Shown: positions 8,601 to 16,296, counted from the first letter of the stretch. The stretch: 60,899 bases of DNA from Desulfobacter latus (GCF_013389365.1 NZ_JACADJ010000019.1:1-60899), one strand, 5' to 3'. Translations and numbers: made by a program. Notes: generated by a model from the letters alone, not told the origin.

Positions 8601-10288
8601 CTTCCGGCGTGTTTGAGCAAGCGGATGTAAACGAAGATAACAAAATCAGTGTTCCGGAAACCGTTTATTCGTTACAAATTCTATCAGGAGCTGGTAAAGA
8701 ATGTGCTGACAATGATTTTCCCTGCCCGGAAGTGGATTTGACCAGCGGTTTGGTAGTATATTATTCATTTGATGGAAATACCGAAGATGTCAGCGGAAAC
8801 GATCTGAATGCAACAGAATACGGCAACACTTCATATTCAAATGGAAAATCAGGACAATCCATAAGTTTCGATGGAAACGATGCTTACCTAAAAACAAGCA
8901 CTTCGAATTTGTTAAAAATAAATAGTACGCTCAGCTTCACGGCTTGGATTAACTTAAAAGATACTGGAAATCGTCACGCTCTTGCAGCACAAGGTACCAG
9001 TTTTGATACAACCGGCAATTGGGAAGTTTATGTTCAGAATGACGGCACAATTTCTTTGATGAAAAATAACGTACCAGGTGCAGTTGCGAACAGTTCAGGT
9101 AAAATTGTTTTTGATTCCTGGAATCATATCGCCGTTACTTTTTCGTACGGCGTGGTAAAATTTTATATCAACGGTGCGCTTGATTCATCAAAAGACTTGG
9201 GAGTTTCTTCATTCAACACTACCAGTGATGGGATTAAAATAGGGGAAAGAGAATATTCTGATGCAACAGATGATACATTCGGTGTATTAGACGAATTATA
9301 CTTTTATAATCGAGTACTGTCAGACCTTGAAATCACATTGCTGCACAATAACCAGTCCTCAAAGTGGTATAAAGATGTCGATGAAGATAGTTATTCAGAT
9401 GGTATTTCTAAAATAAGCAATACCAAGCCTTCTGATGATTATTATAAATCATCTGAGTTGATTTCAATTTTTGGAGATTTAAATGATGATGATAACTCAA
9501 TATTCCCAGGAGCACCGGAAATCTGCGGGGACGGTATTGACCAGGACTGTGACGGCAGTGATTTGGCCTGTCCTGATACGGAATCAAACGACCTCGTCGT
9601 TCACTATCCTTTTGATACCGATACGGATGATGCTTCCGGTAATGGTAATCATGCCACATTCCAGAACGGGGCGGTCTTATCGAATGGAAAAGCGGTGTTT
9701 AACGGGGTAAATAATGCCGCCCTTTCCAGTGACCCCATTTCCATTGATAGCAACAGCCTCACAATAGCAACAAAATTTCAATGGGATGGTGGCGCATGCA
9801 CTGAGTCACATGATCGGGGCGATACGGCAAACAGCAACCGGTGCGGAATTATCGGGATGAGCGATGATCATTATCCGAATAATCAATCTTGTTACAGTCA
9901 TGGGGGGCGGCACTGGAGACTCTCGGTTACACCCAATGACAAATCTTTGAATCTTTTCTGGCATCATGACGGATGCCAGTCTACTGGAAAAAATTATGTA
10001 TTGCTGTCAGGCAGTGTAGAGCCCGATGTCGAATACAAGGTTGTCGTTACCATGAGCAATGGACAGATCAAGGCATATGTCAACGGCACGCAGGTGCTGT
10101 CTGAAATTGACATGTTTCCGATGTCGGCATTCAACCAGGAACTGGAAGTCGGAAGACAGCACCGATTCTATTACAGTGGAACATATCCATATAATCACAT
10201 TTACAATTATTTCAGCGGAACCATTGATGATGTCCGCATTTATGATCGTGCGCTGGAGGATAGTGAGATACATACAATCTGGGATTGA
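2612..10288 (+). CDS. Giant secreted multidomain surface protein (Ig/Fn3, LamG, dockerin-like)
   Basis: The ATG at 2612 is preferred over the one at 2594 because AGGAAAG lies just upstream; this gives about 2,558 aa. A signal peptide (MKCIIFILIINCGLLSPVFG) is followed by an unrecognised helical region to about 400. Then come a TSP3-like Asp loop (DYDGLLNEKDDDP), an InlB-type repeat (about 418-498, GWYGGGCSGTGTC), an Fn3-like domain (about 503-600) and a run of Ig/cadherin-like domains (about 600-1330). A duplicated beta module follows (about 1487-1613 and 1803-1931), with two tandem copies of a small repeat between. Next are a TSP3 loop, a dockerin-like domain (about 1970-2030, GDVNGDGRVDLKDS), a LamG domain, a MopE-like metal-binding motif (GDGIDQDCDGSD) and a final LamG domain. 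It is probably a calcium-stabilised adhesin or polysaccharide-binding protein. No sortase or PEP-CTERM anchor is visible. Confidence 0.75.
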   Translation: MNPKMKCIIFILIINCGLLSPVFGYQHIISNATYFSNIDKGFNDDQVDFSDGNETIRFCNDYNSNGVLVVSSLLFGSDVNILFKDVATGSIFPAQSCGYLPIYSVEGRSFGIFIKKGQSVLIELTGEPVAPPSLFCFTVNFFADKPNNVNMYQWQLDAYDTAYKKAKHLNRTSILSYVNEIDSDISKMTSAITTIDMVATFVIPSPKIDPKTGFALKGQWKTAQQLLSSDAAQQINTIQKYAVGTDEDSNLTEKNLSALTDGLTSLAALAGGDYKTAWQTIVTDFSTAAVNAYGVYKLGLINEQVNATILADNIIDRHKTYNSITRKDTQALYILANQAAEISEADCGFFSNIFADCGLTDYDQNILKNVYNGYFDTIEQYIRYKQNIGNPYPDIDYDGLLNEKDDDPHNPYLPQYSILTVEKKGSGKGTITSDTGDINCTEDQNGASESFLNETTVTLTAQPSAGSLFWGWYGGGCSGTGTCEIVMTGPVNIEATFVDPDNQKAHTPVPADRAEDQSRYATDLDWDYVPLTTSYKVYFGTSSNLTESNLVSTQGWRGYNLPILEYDTTYYWRIDSKFGYEEEWITGDVWQFTTGEEQNYAPHVSRVSPDYSDYYVTGQTQLFTVKATDTNGNLSHVVWSAGDEEINDENKAEKSTSINIGIPNGGRVDCRDDDEDEVSINISINGDNDGNHMYVYATIYDTAGEKRQTKWVVNARLNKKPVLTAINPEPDEVQLLLGDASFEISVFDEDDNTKKLEWWLDGVLVESNSLGGGNPASTETYKPHFSLRAVKTLKAIAIDEDDNKTEMVWKLNIGADSDNNLPPSIDYLGLHSSSIPYQVFRAGRPYEFKLAASDPDGNLYKLRLELDGNVINERDFDPEIEKDIHSYLNFPQAGEYQLKGIAIDNNDVKTEQAISLKVEASDATKGTAPQLYEVHPAGSELYAGTSLNIIARIKDAELDQYKVEFFLDNKFLKEESIYGRNSEDFSIRDLPSSGTHTLKLVPVDVAGNRGTEITYTLNMGSSGSNAPKIIKVVPPENETVNIHTGEKAELYVFVEDIDGDLDRIEWNMAGVGDPEPEDDSNLSGRYEDQQQTIKPTRSGQVTATVFDKKGNKTTKTFDIQYGDSQSYAPVLLRPNFTDNQEFVRNEDFVFELSFDVFDRDGDLNLIQIFQNGIEIENLPIGGHEHAYDGTILTGCDYVENLDPPNIRGASYEYRVKVSDLAGNSVEKIFTIIQGPVNQSNHAPVVDTDINISTQQRGTTDFKVSVLDEENDAPVPTVPSMSHGGIVEYLGDYRFKYVPDSDFFGNETFEIHWDDGFGGTAVTRVNASVEKVVRPPQLSSTHETIRLSQGETYNLAAALAGMAESDEYETSALSFQVQEKTNIDIAGTNLNKNPLLVSFLSGFDSGQLKGVVKDPDGRESEPLHLEFILDSDGDGVLDLSDAFKFDKAASVDSDGDLHPDQWNPGMNHSDSTTGLKLDAFPDERGRWNYYGPVYGDPTAGNWYVYPASAKLGNIDLTTDDEIGIFDGNTLVGSVRFQAPLTSDNALSNPIAAWASLNDGNGYTPGNVYQFKLWKADEKREYTSFSIQFDDSNQDSYSGTAFPEGDAPYSIVHLKFNPFDTQLIDLPQHYKFISFNVNPDDSNLLQVFSGVLDSLIFIKDSKGNLIRKIGPNWNDNIGNFDPARGYLVKMLNPETIHVTGEKILPSMNIPLEPGYQFIPFLPEDPVDAELAFDGILENLNFAKDSKGNILRKIGPAWVNNIGDLNSGSGYLVKMNTADTLQYEPAVSPQFFTGSIARSAASTTASAHFGKVGGNPADPTWDIFLSPSTLDGNALDIGDEIAVFDGEKLVGSYVLTKPLTSDDTFFNSLKTWTTLNDGAGYGVGNPISFRLWDKSAGIEYTNFEVSFDESIEGAYSGNLFPGGDIPYSIATLNFIGEGASKDTDNDGVSDAQDQCPGTPAGTIVNSNGCGRIKGDVNGDGRVDLKDSILSLQVPSIRTSASGVFEQADVNEDNKISVPETVYSLQILSGAGKECADNDFPCPEVDLTSGLVVYYSFDGNTEDVSGNDLNATEYGNTSYSNGKSGQSISFDGNDAYLKTSTSNLLKINSTLSFTAWINLKDTGNRHALAAQGTSFDTTGNWEVYVQNDGTISLMKNNVPGAVANSSGKIVFDSWNHIAVTFSYGVVKFYINGALDSSKDLGVSSFNTTSDGIKIGEREYSDATDDTFGVLDELYFYNRVLSDLEITLLHNNQSSKWYKDVDEDSYSDGISKISNTKPSDDYYKSSELISIFGDLNDDDNSIFPGAPEICGDGIDQDCDGSDLACPDTESNDLVVHYPFDTDTDDASGNGNHATFQNGAVLSNGKAVFNGVNNAALSSDPISIDSNSLTIATKFQWDGGACTESHDRGDTANSNRCGIIGMSDDHYPNNQSCYSHGGRHWRLSVTPNDKSLNLFWHHDGCQSTGKNYVLLSGSVEPDVEYKVVVTMSNGQIKAYVNGTQVLSEIDMFPMSAFNQELEVGRQHRFYYSGTYPYNHIYNYFSGTIDDVRIYDRALEDSEIHTIWD

Positions 10289-10339
10289 GCGATGCATTAA
10301 GGAACGGCTCTTAAATAACTGGCCCATTTTGTTATAAGC

Positions 10340-10368
10340 GGGAGCGCGGAGGTCCCGCCCGCGCTCCC
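10340..10368. repeat. GC-rich palindrome downstream of the giant gene
   Basis: Ten-base arms (GGGAGCGCGG at 10340-10349 and CCGCGCTCCC at 10359-10368) pair perfectly around a 9-nt loop. There is no T tract after it, so it is either a weak terminator or a REP-type dispersed palindrome. It sits about 50 bp past the stop codon of the giant gene. Confidence 0.6.
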
Positions 10369-10519
10369 AAGTTAATTATTTCGGACTCCTTCCTAAGTAT
10401 CTATTCATACGGATGGTGTACGAGAGTGAAAAATGACGCTTGTGATGCTAATTGTCTGTTACCAGATAAAGGATTTTCAAAATCCGGAGCTTAAATTTAA
10501 AGATTATTGGAAATTAAAC

Positions 10520-10840
10520 ATGAACAAAAAAACAGATCCAAGCCACCTGACTCATATCAGTGACATATTATCAAAGGCTTTATCAAAATACAGGCCACCC
10601 CAGGAAACGGGAATCACGCAGATATGGAAAATATGGGATTTGGCCTTAGAAGCCCCCATTGCACAAAATGCCAAGCCTGACACATTTAAAAAAGGTCAAT
10701 TACAGGTAATCGTGTCAAGCTCGGTATGGATACACCAGCTCAAATTTCTTGAAAAAGATATGATTGCAAACCTGAATGCAAGACTGAACACACCTTTAAT
10801 TACACATCTACGGTTTAAAATTGGAGAAATTCACTACTGA
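10520..10840 (+). CDS. DUF721 / DciA-like protein
   Basis: From ATG 10520 the product has 106 aa (MNKKTDPSHLTHISDILSK); an in-frame start at 10433 is less likely because the added residues look non-coding. The pattern of an N-terminal helix with conserved SALSKY, then IWKIWDLA, and a C-terminal strand region (QLQVIVSSSVWIHQLKFLEKDMIANLN) is typical of DUF721. This family includes DciA, which helps load the replicative helicase in many bacteria lacking DnaC. Here it could play that role or be a nucleic-acid-binding accessory. It overlaps the next gene by 20 bp, suggesting translational coupling. Confidence 0.6.
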   Translation: MNKKTDPSHLTHISDILSKALSKYRPPQETGITQIWKIWDLALEAPIAQNAKPDTFKKGQLQVIVSSSVWIHQLKFLEKDMIANLNARLNTPLITHLRFKIGEIHY

Positions 10841-11546
10841 TCGGCTTTTTGGGGGAAAGCTATCTGTTTTGCAGCCGGCAAAGGGCTATCGTTACAGTAT
10901 GGACCCCTTTGTGCTGTGCAGCCGGATACCACCCCCCTGTTCCGGTGATCGCATCCTTGATATAGGATGCGGCTGCGGTATTATTCCCGTTATTCTGGGA
11001 TATTTCTTTCCTCAAGCCAGTATTACCGGCGTTGAAATTCAAACCAAACTTGCTGAAATTGCGCTGAAAAACATTATTAATAACAAACTTGAACAGGCCG
11101 TATCAATTATTAACGAGGATGTTAATAATATTAATCCTAAATCCACAAACGGACCTTTTGACCTTATATTGTCAAACCCACCTTATAAGAAACATAATAC
11201 CGGAAGATTAAACCCGGATCTTCAAAAAGCCATCGCTCGCCACGAGATCACCATGAATATACAAAGTCTTGCAGCAAAAGCAGAAACACTCCTCAGACAC
11301 AAAGGCCGATTTATGATAATTTTCCCTTCCGAACGTCTGCCGGATATCGAACAGGCAGTGCAGGCAACATCTATTTATCCGGAATGGATACGCTATATTC
11401 ATACCGGACAAAAAAAAACTCCTAAGCGTGTTATTTTTTCAGGGCGTAAGGATATAACCGCTCCAAAACGCATTTTACCCCCCATTTACCTGTCGTCCTC
11501 CAATATCATTGATATGAATATACTACCCAAGCGCATTAACTCTTGA
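10821..11546 (+). CDS. TrmN6-like tRNA methyltransferase
   Basis: This 241-aa Rossmann methyltransferase carries the SAM-binding motif LDIGCGCGIIPVIL and the NPPY motif (LILSNPPYKK) of N6-adenine methyltransferases. The N-terminal GGKLSVLQPAKGYRYSMDPFVL matches the TrmN6 (YfiC) family, which modifies A37 of tRNA-Val. The only workable start is a TTG at 10821 inside the end of the DUF721 gene; no ATG or GTG lies in frame before the conserved region. A tRNA-Ser gene follows about 40 bp later on the same strand. Confidence 0.8.
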   Translation: MEKFTTDRLFGGKLSVLQPAKGYRYSMDPFVLCSRIPPPCSGDRILDIGCGCGIIPVILGYFFPQASITGVEIQTKLAEIALKNIINNKLEQAVSIINEDVNNINPKSTNGPFDLILSNPPYKKHNTGRLNPDLQKAIARHEITMNIQSLAAKAETLLRHKGRFMIIFPSERLPDIEQAVQATSIYPEWIRYIHTGQKKTPKRVIFSGRKDITAPKRILPPIYLSSSNIIDMNILPKRINS

Positions 11547-11585
11547 CACTTTGATTAAAAGATACTATTTTTCTCGGGTCTATTC

Positions 11586-11677
11586 GGAGAGGTGACCGAG
11601 TTGGCTGAAGGTGCACGCCTGGAAAGCGTGTGTATCCTAACCGGGTACCCGGGGTTCGAATCCCCGCCTCTCCGCCA
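11586..11677 (+). tRNA. tRNA-Ser (anticodon GGA)
   Basis: The acceptor arm GGAGAGG (11586-11592) pairs with CCTCTCC (11667-11673), followed by G and an encoded CCA. The anticodon stem CACGC/GCGTG encloses CTGGAAA, giving anticodon GGA. A long variable arm (about 11629-11650) and the T-arm sequence GGTTCGAATCC complete a class II serine tRNA of 92 nt. It reads UCC and UCU codons. Confidence 0.96.
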
Positions 11678-11690
11678 TATTAAAAGAAGA

Positions 11691-11717
11691 GCTACTGTAA
11701 TCATAGTGGCTTTTTTT
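11691..11717 (+). terminator. Rho-independent terminator after tRNA-Ser
   Basis: GCTACT pairs with AGTGGC (one G-T pair) around an 8-nt loop and is followed by seven T at 11711-11717. It begins 14 nt after the CCA end of the tRNA. Confidence 0.8.
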
Positions 11718-11764
11718 ATTTTATATTCTGTATAATTTACCACGAACCTGATAATTATACAGCC

Positions 11765-12826
11765 ATGAATAATAATAAAAGAAAAAAAAACAATCCGAAA
11801 ACAATTGTTGATAGAGTAGAAGACGGTTCACACCTGTGGAAAAAAATTATTTCCCAGGCAGTGCGTGATCCTGCTGAATTATGCAGACGACTGGAAATTT
11901 CAGACGAAAATGTGGATTTAAATCCGGATTTTCCAATGCTTGTACCGGAACCGTTTTTACAGCGCATTAAGCCTGCAGATCCCTTAGATCCGCTTTTACT
12001 TCAGGTGCTTCCCAGAAAGGCAGAATCAACTGTACGTCCGGGATTCACGAGCGACCCTGTTGGTGAAAATGAAAAATTAAGCCCGGAAGGCACCTTGTCC
12101 AAATACCATGGCCGGTCTCTTATCGTAACAGGCAAGGCGTGCAGTATCCATTGCCGTTTCTGCTTCAGACGACATCTGCCGCTTCCAGAAACAGAGAAAA
12201 ACAGCATTTCAGGCAGTTTTTGCATTGACCCGGAAACCATTGCCGCTCAATTTGAGGCTGATCCCACAATCCACGAGGTAATTCTCAGCGGCGGAGATCC
12301 CTTGATGCTAAGCGACAGACAACTTCAGGATCTTATTTTCCGCCTTGACCAGGTGTCAAATATACAAAGGATCAGAATACACAGCAGGATGCCGATCATC
12401 ATTCCCCAGCGGCTTACCGGAAATCTGCTTGGCTTTCTTGGTAACAATAAACGTTATGGTACGGCCGCTAAAATAATTATGGTATTACACATAAATCACC
12501 CCAATGAAATTGATACCAGGGTCTGTCAATCAATAGAAGAATTAATTGATTCCGGGTGTATTTTATTAAGTCAAACAGTGCTTTTACGACAAGTTAATGA
12601 CGCATTGCCTGTTCTATGTGAACTTTTTGAACGGCTTATTAATTTAGGGGTTATGCCATACTATCTTCACCAGCTTGACCGGGTAGCAGGCGCGACGCAT
12701 TTTGACGTCTCACCCGAAAAAGGATGTGACCTGATAACAAAACTGAGAACACGCTTGCCGGGATATGCAATCCCACGCTATGTCAGGGAAATATCAGGGG
12801 AGCCGGGGAAGGTTGTATTAAAGTAA
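11765..12826 (+). CDS. epmB: EF-P beta-lysylation protein EpmB (KamA-family radical SAM)
   Basis: The 353-aa protein has the radical SAM cluster motif CSIHCRFC and, further on, VILSGGDPLM and IRIHSRMP, all hallmarks of the lysine 2,3-aminomutase family. Its length is that of EpmB (about 340 aa), which turns alpha-lysine into beta-lysine for attachment to elongation factor P; true catabolic lysine aminomutases are longer. EpmA is not in this window. The 3' end overlaps the convergent DHH-family gene by nine bases. A role as a free lysine aminomutase cannot be excluded from sequence alone. Confidence 0.75.
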   Translation: MNNNKRKKNNPKTIVDRVEDGSHLWKKIISQAVRDPAELCRRLEISDENVDLNPDFPMLVPEPFLQRIKPADPLDPLLLQVLPRKAESTVRPGFTSDPVGENEKLSPEGTLSKYHGRSLIVTGKACSIHCRFCFRRHLPLPETEKNSISGSFCIDPETIAAQFEADPTIHEVILSGGDPLMLSDRQLQDLIFRLDQVSNIQRIRIHSRMPIIIPQRLTGNLLGFLGNNKRYGTAAKIIMVLHINHPNEIDTRVCQSIEELIDSGCILLSQTVLLRQVNDALPVLCELFERLINLGVMPYYLHQLDRVAGATHFDVSPEKGCDLITKLRTRLPGYAIPRYVREISGEPGKVVLK

Positions 12827-13747
12827 TTGATTCTCTTTATTAAGTTCTTGGTAAATTTCCTTGATAATCTGGTCTGCCTTCTCAATGGGTACCTGGCAGG
12901 TCCCCGCGCGCTTATGGCCGCCGCCGCTATATTTAAGCATCAAAGAGCCCACATCGGCGCCGGCGGTGTGGTTGATAATGCTGTACCCGCAGGTGATAAC
13001 AATATTCCGGCGCTGGAAGCCCCACATAACCTGCATGGAGATATTGGCATCGGGAAACAGGCTGTATAATAAAAATCGATTACCTGAGTAGATTTCATCC
13101 TGCTGCCTTAAATCAAGGACCACGACACGTCCTTCCATGCGACTGTTTTCAAGAAGCATCTGACGAAATAGTTTGTCCTGTTCAAAGTAACGCGCGGTTC
13201 GCTCCTTGATATCCGGAATCTCAAGGATTTCCTGGACCGTCTTGTTCCGACAATAATCAATCATATCCATCATTAACGCATAGTTGCTGATACGGTAATC
13301 CTTGTAACGTCCCAGACCGGTGCGGGGATCCATGATAAAAGACAAAAGCACCCAACCCTCGGGGTTGAGAATCTCCTCTTTTGTAAACCGGGCAGCATCG
13401 GCTTTATCAACAGCACAAATCAGATCATCAAGATGCGGGTTCTTAAAATTTTCCAACCCGCCATAGTACTCGTAAACAACCCGGGATGCACTCGGTGCCG
13501 AAGGTTCGCAACGTCCTTCAACGTTGCATGATACACTTCGTTCCACTTCGCTGGAGTGGTGATCAAACCAGAGACCGCAACCGGGAACCAAAGGAACGTT
13601 TGCCAGAATATCGTTACAAGTTATTTCAATTTTGCCGTCCTGAATATCCTTGGGATGGACGAATTTAATATCATCAATAATACCCTTCTCTTTGAGAATG
13701 GCTGCACAGCCAAGGCCGTCAAAATCGGATCGGGTAACCAACCGCAT
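12818..13747 (-). CDS. DHH-family phosphoesterase, exopolyphosphatase-like
   Basis: The start is ATG 13747, which has AGGAGG at good spacing; a GTG at 13753 overlaps that Shine-Dalgarno and is rejected. The 309-aa product shows the DHH-family signatures: an N-terminal SDFDGLGCA, LWFDHHSSE with the name-giving DHH, and the C-terminal DHHA1 glycine motif SGGGHKRAGT. Members hydrolyse phosphodiester or polyphosphate bonds, for example NrnA oligoribonucleases and exopolyphosphatases. The substrate cannot be fixed from sequence. It is convergent with epmB and stands alone. Confidence 0.75.
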   Translation of the reverse strand: MRLVTRSDFDGLGCAAILKEKGIIDDIKFVHPKDIQDGKIEITCNDILANVPLVPGCGLWFDHHSSEVERSVSCNVEGRCEPSAPSASRVVYEYYGGLENFKNPHLDDLICAVDKADAARFTKEEILNPEGWVLLSFIMDPRTGLGRYKDYRISNYALMMDMIDYCRNKTVQEILEIPDIKERTARYFEQDKLFRQMLLENSRMEGRVVVLDLRQQDEIYSGNRFLLYSLFPDANISMQVMWGFQRRNIVITCGYSIINHTAGADVGSLMLKYSGGGHKRAGTCQVPIEKADQIIKEIYQELNKENQLL

Positions 13748-13846
13748 GAACACCTCCTTTTGCTGTGAACATTTACAGGATAAAGAGAATACTAGTAATA
13801 GATTACCATAAAGCCCATCAAAATCTCAAATCATTTTAAATCACGT

Positions 13847-15196
13847 TTAAAAATTACAACACGATCCCAACTCCCGCCCTATACCGTGATATTCAAACCC
13901 GGCTTCTTTGATTTCTTCAGGGTCATATTGGTTTCTACCGTCAAAGATCACCCGCGCCTTCATCAGGGCGGCCATTTTTTTAAAATCCGGCTGCCTGAAG
14001 GTTTTCCATTCCGTAACCAGAATACAGGCATCGGTACGGTCCAGGGCCGTATATTGATCCTGCGCAAAACAGATTTTTTCCTGTTCGTGTGCCGGGATCT
14101 CCTTTTTAGCCTGGCCCATGGCCACGGGGTCATAAACATTAACCCGGGCACCTGCATCTAAAAGGGCTCGAATCAATACACGGGAAGAGGCTTCGCGCAT
14201 ATCATCAGTGCCGGGCTTAAAAGCCAGCCCCCAGATGCCGAATGTCCGGCCGGTCAAATCCGGCCCGAATCTATTGATCACCTTGTCTCCAAGCACCTGT
14301 TTTTGAAGATTGTTTCTTTCTTCCACCGCCTCCAGCAGCGTGGGAGCAAACCCTGCATCCCGGCCGGTTTTCACAAGGGCTTTGACATCTTTAGGAAAGC
14401 ACGATCCGCCGTAACCGCAACCAGGGTAAATAAATGAATATCCGATGCGGGAATCCGACCCGATTCCCTTGCGCACGTTCTCCACATCCACGCCCAACCG
14501 TTCGCACAGATTGGAAATCTCATTCATGAATGAAATCTTTGTGGCCAGCATGGAGTTGGCCGCATATTTTGTCATTTCAGCATCTTTGACGTTCATAAAC
14601 ATCATTTTGTCCCGGTTTCTTGAAAAAGGCGCGTACAGCCTGCGCATCAGCTTTGCAGCCCGGTCGGAATCCGCGCCCACAATAATCCGGTCCGGCTTGA
14701 GGAAATCATTCACAGCCGCCCCTTCTTTAAGAAACTCGGGATTTGATACCACATCAAATTCAATGGCTGCCCCCCGGGCCTCAAGTGCTTGGCTGACCTG
14801 GTCCCGAACCTTGTCTGCCGTTCCCACGGGCACCGTGGATTTATCCACAATCACGGCATAATCCTCAATAACGGAACCGATCTGCCGGGCCACTTCCAGC
14901 ACATATCGCAGATCCGCAGAACCGTCCTGCCCCGGCGGGGTGCCTACGGCAATAAAAAACACATTGCAATCCTTTGCAGCCTGGGCCAGATGCGTGGTAA
15001 ACCTAAGCGTACCGTCCTGATAATTATTAAGGACGATGGACTCAAGGCCTGGTTCATAAATGGGAAGAATCCCTTTTTTCAAGTTGTCTATTTTTTCCCG
15101 GTCAATATCCACACAAGTGACATGACTGCCCATTTCAGAAAAACAGGCCCCCGTGACAAGGCCGACATATCCGGTTCCGATAATCGTTAATTTCAT
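13847..15196 (-). CDS. ugd: UDP-glucose 6-dehydrogenase
   Basis: This 449-aa protein starts with the NAD-binding MKLTIIGTGYVGLVTGACF and contains the substrate and catalytic motif GCGYGGSCFPKD near residue 260, where Cys is the nucleophile. It oxidises UDP-glucose to UDP-glucuronate with two NAD+. Length and motif order match the TuaD/Ugd type. A UDP-glucuronate-epimerase-like gene lies 4.6 kb away (19844-20848), so the two could together supply UDP-galacturonate for surface polysaccharide. ElbB, aminopeptidase N and a serine recombinase now lie between them. Confidence 0.93.
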   Translation of the reverse strand: MKLTIIGTGYVGLVTGACFSEMGSHVTCVDIDREKIDNLKKGILPIYEPGLESIVLNNYQDGTLRFTTHLAQAAKDCNVFFIAVGTPPGQDGSADLRYVLEVARQIGSVIEDYAVIVDKSTVPVGTADKVRDQVSQALEARGAAIEFDVVSNPEFLKEGAAVNDFLKPDRIIVGADSDRAAKLMRRLYAPFSRNRDKMMFMNVKDAEMTKYAANSMLATKISFMNEISNLCERLGVDVENVRKGIGSDSRIGYSFIYPGCGYGGSCFPKDVKALVKTGRDAGFAPTLLEAVEERNNLQKQVLGDKVINRFGPDLTGRTFGIWGLAFKPGTDDMREASSRVLIRALLDAGARVNVYDPVAMGQAKKEIPAHEQEKICFAQDQYTALDRTDACILVTEWKTFRQPDFKKMAALMKARVIFDGRNQYDPEEIKEAGFEYHGIGRELGSCCNF

Positions 15197-15288
15197 GCTT
15201 TAGTGTTACCTTTCATTTGAGAATTTTATCCATCTTCGGATAGTTTATTATTTTCCCATTATGAATAAAATTCTGTCGCATAGTAAAG

Positions 15289-15350
15289 GTTGCACAATTG
15301 TACAAGTCTTTCGATTTAAACGCTAAATCGGTAAGGTTCGCACAATTGCG
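15289..15350. repeat. Paired GCACAATTG boxes around a small hairpin
   Basis: Two direct copies of GCACAATTG (15292-15300 and 15340-15348), each preceded by GGTT, flank a perfect 7-bp hairpin CGATTTA/TAAATCG (15312-15330). The block sits between ugd and the 3' end of the serine recombinase gene, so it may mark the end of that element or its recombination site. IS607 elements lack terminal inverted repeats, so this cannot be confirmed here. Confidence 0.4.
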
Positions 15351-15363
15351 CATTATGTGTCGT

Positions 15364-15957
15364 TCAACTCGCTTCATTAATCAAATCCTTGATTATCTTT
15401 TTTTTCCGATTTGAATAAAGTTTTATTGAGTAACAATGTAAAAGAGATACTATTTCTTCAAAGATTTCCTCTGAATCTAATTTTATTGAACCAATTTCAG
15501 AAACAACTACTATTTCTGTTCCAAATTTTTTAAAAAGATAATAAAAAAAATCAAACCCAACTCTACTAAGCCTGTCTTTATAGGATATGACCACCTTTTC
15601 AATTTTATTTTCAATAAGTTCATCGAGTAAAATGAAAAAATCTTTTCGCTTTTCAAAAGAAATTCCGCTTGCAATATCTTGGTATATTCCATTTATCTGC
15701 AAACCGTTTTGAAAACAATAGTTTTTCAAAAACTCAATTTGATTTGACAAATCTTTTTTTTGCTTACCAGTTGAAACTCTTGCATAAATAACAGTTTTTC
15801 TTTTTATATCTCGATTCAAAAAAGAATAAATTGACTCTTCGTCATAATCATATTGACCAGTTGGTAGTTTAGTTGCTTTAATTAATCCACTTTTCATATA
15901 ATTTCTTAAAGTAGATCTCGATACCCGTAATATTTTAAGTGCTTGTTTAGCTTTCAT
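15364..15957 (-). CDS. Solitary IS607-type serine recombinase (TnpA-like)
   Basis: The 197-aa protein has an N-terminal MerR-like helix-turn-helix (about 1-50, MKAKQALKILRVSRSTLRNY) and a catalytic serine-recombinase domain with YARVSTGKQK (nucleophile Ser about residue 62) and YKDRLSRVGFDFF. This order is that of the IS607 OrfA transposase, which forms circular intermediates and inserts with little specificity. IS607 elements usually carry tnpB directly downstream; here nothing coding follows before ugd. The gene is markedly AT-rich compared with its neighbours, consistent with recent transfer. It may be a stripped or non-autonomous-partner element. Confidence 0.82.
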   Translation of the reverse strand: MKAKQALKILRVSRSTLRNYMKSGLIKATKLPTGQYDYDEESIYSFLNRDIKRKTVIYARVSTGKQKKDLSNQIEFLKNYCFQNGLQINGIYQDIASGISFEKRKDFFILLDELIENKIEKVVISYKDRLSRVGFDFFYYLFKKFGTEIVVVSEIGSIKLDSEEIFEEIVSLLHCYSIKLYSNRKKKIIKDLINEAS

Positions 15958-16296
15958 AATAAGTAAATTAACGTATTTTACGCATTAATTCAAACACTTT
16001 TTAATATTTTTTAATGAGTTTATTATACCATATTGCCAAACCGCCCCTTGTTATTCTCGGCCTTGGACAAATTAAATATGGATCTGGATGTTATCCTGTT
16101 AAAAACAATTCATAACCGCTTCATAAATTGCTTGTCAACTCAATTTCTTTCTGATAGGGAAAATAAAGTTGATCTTTTCAAAAGTGTAAAAAACCACATA
16201 ATTACTTGTTTGTATTTGTTTTTTATCGGCTGATATCGTAATTTTTTAGCAGAACTAATCAAGGAAAAACCACAATTAAATTTGGAGGATTATGTT
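15958..16296. other. AT-rich gap upstream of elbB
   Basis: These 339 bp hold no gene I can support. A 66-codon frame at 16033-16233 starts with TTG, has no ribosome-binding site and no recognisable motif. The left part is AT-rich like the recombinase and may be the other flank of that element; the right end carries the ribosome-binding site (GGAGGAT, 16284-16290) of elbB. Confidence 0.6.

Noticed and set aside
11555-11743. 62-codon minus-strand frame with a Ser/Arg-rich product
   Set aside because: It is the reverse complement of the tRNA-Ser gene and its terminator.
16033-16233. 66-codon frame between the recombinase and elbB
   Set aside because: TTG start, no ribosome-binding site, no motif, AT-rich surroundings.
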